Source of the DNA: Branchiibius hedensis
Lineage (GTDB): Bacteria; Actinomycetota; Actinomycetes; Actinomycetales; Dermatophilaceae
DNA length: 64,000 nucleotides
Direction of reading: 5' to 3'
Assembly: GCF_900108585.1 (NCBI RefSeq)
Contig: NZ_UESZ01000001.1
Coordinates: 744,001 to 808,000 of the forward strand
In this document: one piece after another, positions 62,012 through 64,000 of the stretch
Layout: every line of letters starts with the position of its first letter
How positions within the stretch are numbered: position 1 is the stretch's first letter
Notes under the pieces: generated by a model
What the model was told of the DNA's origin: nothing
Databases searched by the model: none
The model's input: the letters and a program-made list of their open reading frames with translations, nothing else
Translations under genes and position numbers: made by a program

Positions 62012-62646
62012 GACGTCATCTCCAGTACGTGGGGCAGGATCAGGACCATTCCCAGCGACCACAGGCCGTGGGTCAGGATGGGCGCCAGCACCGTGCCGGT
62101 GATCTGGCGTTGGCGGGCGGTCAGGCCCCCGAGCAGTGCGGCCGCGAAGACCAACATCACGTTCCCGGTGGCGCACGTGACCAGGGTGTAGATCGCCGTC
62201 GTGGCGACGACGGGCTGCCGCCCTTCCAGCAGGGAGAAGAGTGCTCCGCGGAAGAACAACTCCTCGCAGGCGCCGGTGCCGATCGCAATGACCAGCACGG
62301 CGAGGAACGATCCGCGAGCGGAGTACGCCAGCACGTCCCGGATCGCGGCGTTGATGGCCGGGACGAGTCCGACGACGAAACCGCCGAGGGTGAAGATCGC
62401 GACCAGTCCCGCGCCCAGGGCGAGGCCGGGCACCCAGGCCGGGCGATCGGCGTACGTCGATAGGTCACGGGGCATGCCACCGGCCAGGAACGCGCCGCCG
62501 GCCCACGTGACGGCCAACGCGACAGACGCCGGGTAGAAGCCGCCACGGCCCGGCTCGCTGGTCAACGACTCATGCAGCAGCACGGTGCCGAGAACCAGGG
62601 CGGCCAGACACACCGCAGCGGCACGCGTGTGCAAGGGATGCGACAA
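62008..62646 (-). CDS. CPBP-family intramembrane glutamic protease
   Basis: A 212-residue membrane protein with about six helices. The CPBP (Abi/Rce1-like) motif is GACEELFFRGALFSLLEG, with the catalytic Glu pair and Arg, and the His motif is PILTHGLWSLG near the C terminus. Members cleave within membranes, often processing peptides or bacteriocins; the target here is unknown. The start is TTG at 62646, supported by AGGAGGTT eight bases upstream and absence of a better codon. It is followed by the coupled SDR-like gene. Confidence 0.85.
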   Translation of the reverse strand: MSHPLHTRAAAVCLAALVLGTVLLHESLTSEPGRGGFYPASVALAVTWAGGAFLAGGMPRDLSTYADRPAWVPGLALGAGLVAIFTLGGFVVGLVPAINAAIRDVLAYSARGSFLAVLVIAIGTGACEELFFRGALFSLLEGRQPVVATTAIYTLVTCATGNVMLVFAAALLGGLTARQRQITGTVLAPILTHGLWSLGMVLILPHVLEMTS

Positions 62647-62715
62647 CAGGAAGAACCTCCTGTGCGGAGACTAGGTGACATCGACCGACGGGCGGCACGC
62701 TCCGACGGATGAGAC

Positions 62716-62736
62716 CCACGCCACAACCCGGCGTGG
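62716..62736. repeat. 7-bp perfect inverted repeat between CPBP and pit genes
   Basis: CCACGCC (62716–62722) and GGCGTGG (62730–62736) are separated by seven bases. There is no T-run on either side, and the site lies upstream of both divergent genes, so an operator is more likely than a terminator. Confidence 0.4.
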
Positions 62737-62744
62737 CGCGCGCC

Positions 62745-62766
62745 CGGTGAACAATCGGTGAACATT
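62745..62766. promoter_or_regulatory. PHO-box-like 11-bp direct repeat upstream of the phosphate transporter
   Basis: CGGTGAACAAT (62745–62755) is followed directly by CGGTGAACATT (62756–62766). On the minus strand this reads as two GTTCACCG units spaced 11 bp, the form of the streptomycete PhoP box and of RegX3 sites. TATTTG (62779–62784) is a possible -10 placed so that the second unit overlaps the -35. Activation under phosphate limitation is inferred from the downstream gene. Confidence 0.65.
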
Positions 62767-62856
62767 CCGGGGGACCGGTATTTGCGCTGGTCAGAGGCCT
62801 ATGAATCGCGCAGTTCAGGTGGACGTAATCACTCACGACACCGCACACTTAGTCGC

Positions 62857-64000
62857 GTGAGCGCAGAATTCTTCATTCTCCTGCTGGTCGTTGTGACGGC
62901 ACTGGCGTTCGACTTCACCAACGGCTTCCACGACACCGGCAACGCGATGGCGACCTCCATCGCGACCGGGGCGCTCAAACCCAAGGTGGCCGTGGCGATT
63001 TCGGCGGTGTTGAACCTCGTCGGTGCGTTTCTGTCGGTCGAAGTGGCCGCCACGATCACCAAGGACGTGCTGAAAATCCAGACCAAGAGCGGGGCTCTGA
63101 TCGAAGGGCTCAGCGCAGAGAAGGCGATGATCATCATCTTCGCCGGGCTGGTCGGCGGAATCCTGTGGAATCTGACGACCTGGCTGCTGGGTCTGCCCTC
63201 CAGTTCCTCGCACGCGCTGTTCGGTGGTCTCATCGGGTCCGGCTTGGCCGCGATCGGCACCGCCGGGATCAACTGGAACGGTCTGGTGGCCAAGGTCATC
63301 ATCCCGGCGTTCCTGTCGCCGTTCATCGCCGGAGCGGTTGCCGCGATCGGCACCTGGATCATCTACCGGATCACCAACTGCGTGCGAACAGACCGCAAGG
63401 ACAAGGGTTTCCGCTACGGGCAGATCGGTAGCGCCTCGTTGGTGTCGCTGGCGCACGGCACCGGCGACGCACAGAAGACGATGGGTGTCATCGCCCTGGC
63501 GCTGATCGCCCACGGCAGCCTGACGACCCAGTCGATCGAGGACAACGGGCTGCCGGTCTGGATCATCTTCGCCTGCGGGCTGGCTATCGCGATCGGCACC
63601 TACCTGGGTGGTTGGCGGATCATCCGCACGCTGGGCAAGGGTCTGGTCGAGATCGAATCCCCGCAGGGTATGGCGGCCGAGGCTTCGTCGGCCGCGATCA
63701 TCCTCACCTCCAGCCACTTCGGCATGGCGCTGTCGACCACCCAGGTCGCGACGGGGTCGATCCTCGGTAGCGGTGTGGGAAAGCCGGCGCCACCGTCCGT
63801 TGGGGTGTCGCCGGCCGCATGGTCGCCGCGTGGCTGACCACCATCCCCGCCGCCGCTGTCGTCGGCGCGATCACCTACTTCATTGCCCACCTGATCGGCG
63901 GCGTCGCCGGTGCGATCACCGTCTTCGTCATTCTGATCGCGGCCGCGGGGTACATCTACCGCCGCAGCCAGCAGCAGAAGGTGGACGCATCCAACGTCAA
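62857..64000 (+). CDS. PiT-family inorganic phosphate transporter, frameshifted and running off the window
   Basis: A low-affinity phosphate permease of the PiT family. The start VSAEFFILLLVVVTALAFDFTNGFHDTGNAMATS and the duplicated signature GLPSSSSHALFGGLIGSG are diagnostic. The main frame stops at 63837 after unrelated residues (PAPPSVGVSPAAWSPRG). From about 63787 the normal family sequence continues in another frame, ATVRWGVAGRMVAAWLTTIP, with two more membrane helices to the end of the window. A single missing G at CCGG/CGCC (expected CCGGGCGCC) explains it. GTG 62857 is chosen as start because the family N terminus begins there. Confidence 0.87.

Overview
The window is a dense, GC-rich stretch of a high-GC Gram-positive chromosome (Actinomycetota). 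The gene order supports this: ftsK–pgsA–cinA–clgR, DUF3046–recA–recX–miaB, miaA–dapF–hflX and lexA–LysM–nrdR–nrdJ form the backbone seen in mycobacteria, streptomycetes and Micrococcales. Many genes use GTG starts, stop/start overlaps are frequent, and several start codons sit 6–7 nt downstream of a TANNNT box, as expected for leaderless mRNAs. An order-level guess is Micrococcales; nothing seen fixes the family. No rRNA, tRNA, CRISPR array, integrase or transposase was found.

Layout. 1–5.4 kb: end of ftsK, a small membrane protein, an M19 dipeptidase on the other strand, then rimO–pgsA–cinA and clgR. 5.4–13 kb, minus strand: the nei2/lhr repair pair and the aguB–aguA agmatine pair. 13–19.8 kb: DUF3046, a transglutaminase-like protein, recA interrupted by an in-frame intein, recX, a SelW-like protein, a lipid kinase and miaB. 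19.8–24.5 kb, minus strand: a coupled four-gene lipid operon (flavin oxidoreductase, DUF1365 protein, two different cyclopropane-synthase-like methyltransferases). 24.6–32 kb: miaA, dapF, an rRNA-type methyltransferase, hflX, selO (minus) and dinG. 32–36 kb: a DHFR-like reductase, holA, a LysR regulator divergent from a frameshifted AhpD-like gene and a SnoaL-like gene, then rpsT. 36–46 kb: a leader-peptide/terminator leader before leuS, then degV, dhaKLM and comEA–comEC. 46–51.5 kb: a five-gene peptide-type ABC operon lying exactly between two copies of a 25-bp direct repeat. 51.5–64 kb: LysR, sir2, lexA, a LysM protein, glcB, nrdR–nrdJ, an NAD(P)-binding epimerase-like protein, a CPBP protease and a frameshifted PiT phosphate transporter that runs off the end.

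Regulation visible in the DNA links these genes. recA has a textbook RecA-independent damage promoter (TTGTCGGTG-N8-TAGCGT). A perfect LexA box lies between lexA and the LysM gene. An NrdR-box pair spaced 32 bp precedes nrdR–nrdJ. An 11-bp direct repeat of PHO-box type precedes the phosphate transporter. DnaA-box-like nonamers recur upstream of recA, comEA and nrdR.

The most distinctive observations are the recA intein, the 25-bp repeats bounding the ABC operon, the leuS leader with rare CTT leucine codons, a perfect 16-bp inverted repeat between the selO and dinG promoters, and two one-base frameshifts (AhpD-like and PiT). No large undescribed multi-gene system is evident; most of the window is conserved core chromosome.
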